A DNA stretch of 9,375 nt. Source: Proteobacteria bacterium UBA1847. GTDB lineage: Bacteria; Pseudomonadota; Gammaproteobacteria; Steroidobacterales; Woeseiaceae. How positions within the stretch are numbered: position 1 is the first letter of the stretch; each line of letters starts with the position of its first letter. The notes beneath the pieces were generated by a model. It searched no databases and was not told where the DNA came from. It saw only the letters and a program-made list of their open reading frames with translations. The stretch is taken from NCBI GenBank assembly GCA_002338605.1, contig DDIP01000297.1, positions 2,635-12,009 of the forward strand, in the 5' to 3' direction. Both the position numbers and the translations under genes were made by a program. Below, in pieces: positions 7,394-9,375 of the stretch.

Positions 7394-8044
7394 GTGATTA
7401 CGACGTTGAATGAAATCGAGGCCCGTGTGATTGGCAGCCTCATTGAAAAATCAATTGTTACGCCGGAACTGTATCCGATGACCTTGAACGCCTTGACGAA
7501 TGCCTGCAATCAGAAGTCGGCCCGCGAACCGGTGATGTCGCTGACGCAGGGGGAAGTGCAGCATACGATCCGTGCGCTTGAAGCCAAGCACCTGGTGCGC
7601 GTGGAAGAAAACTTCAAGAGCCGTGCGGAGAAGTACTCACAACGTTTTTGCGGTACTCGCTACAGCGACCTGCAGTTTGATGCGGCCCAGACTGCCCTGG
7701 TCTGCCTGTTGCTGTTGCGTGGCGCTCAGACGCCAGGCGAACTTCGGGCCCGCAGCGGGCGATTGCACGGTTTTGCGGACAATACCGACGTTGTTGCTGC
7801 ACTTGAGAGCTTGATCGGGCATGACGCTGGTCCGCTGGTTACGAAATTGCCGCGAACGCCCGGCAGAAAGGACTCGGAATACATGCATTTGTTCTCTGGC
7901 CCGATCGATATGGACGCCTACGCCGTTCAAGAGCGTTCAGCCCGGCCAACCGGGTCATCCAGGGCCAGTAGCCTGGCCGACCTCGCAGAGCGTGTCGCTG
8001 CACTGGAGGCCGAAGTCGCGGATTTGAAGGCGCGATTAAGTTAA
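7394..8044 (+). CDS. yceH: YceH family protein (DUF480, UPF0502)
   Basis: This 216-residue protein closely matches E. coli YceH (about 215) from end to end. Conserved blocks include EARVIGSLIEKSIVTPELYP at the N-terminus, ACNQKSAREPV (37-47), LLLRGAQTPGELR (near 103-116) and YMHLFSGP (163-170). Family members consist of two winged-helix domains, so a nucleic-acid-binding or regulatory role is plausible, but the function is not established. The last ~25 residues form a short heptad-like coiled coil (LAERVAALEAEVADLKARL) that could mediate oligomerisation. The start is GTG at 7394, fixed by alignment with the family, with a weak GAGA at 7384-7387 as ribosome binding site. It is divergent from yheS. 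The FHA-ATPase gene follows on the same strand after a 109-base gap with its own candidate promoter. Confidence 0.93.
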   Translation: MITTLNEIEARVIGSLIEKSIVTPELYPMTLNALTNACNQKSAREPVMSLTQGEVQHTIRALEAKHLVRVEENFKSRAEKYSQRFCGTRYSDLQFDAAQTALVCLLLLRGAQTPGELRARSGRLHGFADNTDVVAALESLIGHDAGPLVTKLPRTPGRKDSEYMHLFSGPIDMDAYAVQERSARPTGSSRASSLADLAERVAALEAEVADLKARLS

Positions 8045-8050
8045 ATTCAT

Positions 8051-8068
8051 CAAATGTGTTGCCATTTG
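8051..8068 (+). repeat. Short inverted repeat after yceH
   Basis: CAAATG (8051-8056) and CATTTG (8063-8068) form a perfect 6-bp inverted repeat around a 6-base loop, seven bases after the yceH stop. The stem is AT-rich and has no T run, so it is a poor terminator. It could be an operator half-site pair or chance. Confidence 0.3.
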
Positions 8069-8104
8069 GAGACATCTGGACTCCGCGATTCGATTGCGCG
8101 AGAG

Positions 8105-8110
8105 TATATT
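8105..8110 (+). promoter_or_regulatory. Candidate -10 box of the FHA-ATPase gene
   Basis: TATATT (five of six matches to TATAAT) lies 43 bases before the ATG at 8154, predicting a leader of about 37 bases. No -35 is recognisable at the usual spacing, so this is tentative. If it is not a promoter, the gene would be read through from yceH. Confidence 0.3.
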
Positions 8111-8153
8111 CAGACGTGTAGGGCGGGGGCCTTAGAACTTAGAGCAACATGAA

Positions 8154-9350
8154 ATGCAGGTAGATGGGTCAGGGCTGCGCGAATTCAGGACGTTCGTGCG
8201 TTATCAATCGCAGCAGGAAGCACTTGATTTTCTCGGCGAAGTTCTCACCGATGAGCGAGGTGTAGCGCTGCTGCATGGACCGCCTGCGTCGGGCAAATCA
8301 GTGATCGCGAACCAGTTTGTGCAACAAGTGCAGCCGCGCTTGTCAATTGCTGTTGTTAACGGTGCCCGATTGAACACGGATGAGATGTTAAGTCGTATTC
8401 TTGAGCAGTTCGGATACGACCTCGCTTTAAGTTCTGCCGATGAGATGATGAATATGCTCAGCGTGTTCGCGGTACAGCAAACACGTACGCACGAGCCCCC
8501 GGTCCTGATTCTCGAAAACATCAATGACATGTATCCCAGTGCATTGGGAGCCCTGTGCAAGTTGGCGACTGTGACTGCAGGAACTCGTTATGCAATACGA
8601 ATTATCCTGGTCAGCAGCCGTGATATGTCGCGCATCATCGATGCACCGAGCATGGCGTCGGTTTCGCGGCGTGTGATAGGTAACTTCAAGTTGGGACCGA
8701 TGACCGCCAAGGAGGCTATGCGTTATCTGTATACAAAGTTGAGGTCCGGAGGTGTCGATCGACCGGACGATGTCATGCCTGTTGATGTGTGTGAGAAAAT
8801 TCATTCGATGTCGGGCGGCTGGCCCGGTGATATGGAAACGATGGCACTCTCCATAATTGAGCAGGCCAAATCGTATCCAATAAAGGTAGAGGATATTTTT
8901 GATCCGAATTCGCCGGCATCCGACGATGTACCGAAAATCATTATCACCAGCATGGGAAAGACGCTGCAGGAAGTGCCGCTGACCGAAAAAAGGGCATTGA
9001 TAGGTCGCTCGGACCTGAGCGACATCGTGATTAAGGATCAATTCGTCAGCAACCAGCACGCGTTGCTGATTCGTGATCAGAATGCGGTCGTTCTCGTGGA
9101 CCTGAAAAGCCGCAACGGAACCTACGTAAATTCACGTCGCGTACAAAGCAAGGTCTTGCTGCACAATGACATCATCTCACTCGGTGATCACCGCATGAAA
9201 ATGATCTACGCGCCAGGCCATTCATCGATAGTCATAGACGATCCCGAACTCGCCGATACCGCCAAAATGCAAAACATCGCAGACGCCCGCAAGGCCCGCG
9301 AACGACGAATTCCAACCCTGGTACCACTCGTCAACAAGAAAAAACCCTAA
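8154..9350 (+). CDS. GspA/ExeA-like AAA+ ATPase with C-terminal FHA domain
   Basis: This 398-residue protein is predicted cytoplasmic, with no signal peptide or membrane helix. Residues ~15-245 form an AAA+ ATPase. YQSQQEALDFL leads into Walker A GPPASGKS (42-49), then a Walker B-like strand VLILEN (117-122), a sensor region ending in SSRD, and SRRV (171-174) with L.PMT..EA..YL..KL..GG. This order is typical of the GspA/ExeA/MshM group. Walker B is unusual: Glu-Asn stands where Asp-Glu is expected, so hydrolysis may be altered. After a linker, residues ~258-345 form an FHA phosphothreonine-binding domain with all core residues: G284-R285-S286, S299..H302 and N321-G322-T323. A basic tail ends the protein. 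In ExeA/GspA the extra domain binds peptidoglycan; here FHA replaces it, implying control by Thr phosphorylation. The ATG at 8154 is preferred; an ATG at 8149 in another frame stops after four codons. The process served is unknown. Confidence 0.85.
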   Translation: MQVDGSGLREFRTFVRYQSQQEALDFLGEVLTDERGVALLHGPPASGKSVIANQFVQQVQPRLSIAVVNGARLNTDEMLSRILEQFGYDLALSSADEMMNMLSVFAVQQTRTHEPPVLILENINDMYPSALGALCKLATVTAGTRYAIRIILVSSRDMSRIIDAPSMASVSRRVIGNFKLGPMTAKEAMRYLYTKLRSGGVDRPDDVMPVDVCEKIHSMSGGWPGDMETMALSIIEQAKSYPIKVEDIFDPNSPASDDVPKIIITSMGKTLQEVPLTEKRALIGRSDLSDIVIKDQFVSNQHALLIRDQNAVVLVDLKSRNGTYVNSRRVQSKVLLHNDIISLGDHRMKMIYAPGHSSIVIDDPELADTAKMQNIADARKARERRIPTLVPLVNKKKP

Positions 9351-9375
9351 CCCACAATTACGGTGGCAGTCACCA

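Noticed and set aside
8427..9059. Open frame of 210 codons on the minus strand
   Set aside because: It is antisense to the FHA-ATPase gene, is rich in His, Arg and Cys in no known pattern, and has no start signal.
9362..9374. GGTG and CACC inverted repeat at the window end as a terminator
   Set aside because: The stem is only 4 bp and the window ends before any T run could be seen. It cannot be judged.
1..9375. Defence island, mobile element, CRISPR or RNA gene
   Set aside because: I saw no transposase, integrase, repeat array, or tRNA/rRNA-like sequence. Apart from the FHA-ATPase and the permeases, the genes are widespread housekeeping families. The helicases are standard RhlE and RecQ, not defence variants.

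Overview
The window looks like an ordinary, densely packed chromosomal stretch from a gammaproteobacterium. RecQ, YheS and YceH/YaiI-type proteins all resemble their Escherichia coli counterparts along their whole length, but the gene order is not that of E. coli. Moderate GC content, GC-rich discriminators after TATAMT -10 boxes, and a GspA/ExeA-like ATPase fused to an FHA domain would suit an environmental, possibly marine, lineage. The sequence alone does not fix the genus. There is no phage, transposon, CRISPR array, tRNA or rRNA.

Left part (1-1584): the 3' end of one ABC-2 type permease, followed by a complete second permease whose GTG start overlaps the first gene's stop codon by one base. 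The two are related in their C-terminal halves and probably form the membrane part of one exporter, with its ATPase gene expected to the left of the window. A weak intrinsic terminator candidate follows.

Middle (1585-7310): a leader with two inverted repeats precedes an RhlE-type DEAD-box RNA helicase gene. Four bases after its stop comes the stop of a convergent yaiI-type gene (DUF188/UPF0178). yaiI and recQ are divergent, and each has a -10-like box placed so that the predicted transcription start is the A of the ATG, so both mRNAs may be leaderless. recQ runs tail to tail into an ABC-F gene (yheS/uup type), and the two stop codons overlap by four bases.

Right part (7311-9375): a divergent promoter region with mirrored -10/discriminator sequences separates yheS from yceH (DUF480/UPF0502). 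After yceH comes a gene on the same strand for an AAA+ ATPase of the GspA/ExeA type with a C-terminal FHA domain. This is the least conventional gene here and the best candidate for an uncharacterised activity.

Functionally, most of the window is nucleic-acid and translation housekeeping: RNA remodelling (RhlE), DNA repair helicase (RecQ) and ribosome-associated ABC-F ATPase. Nothing in the sequence suggests that these genes form one dedicated system. The tail-to-tail pairs leave no room for separate terminators, so neighbouring transcripts probably overlap.
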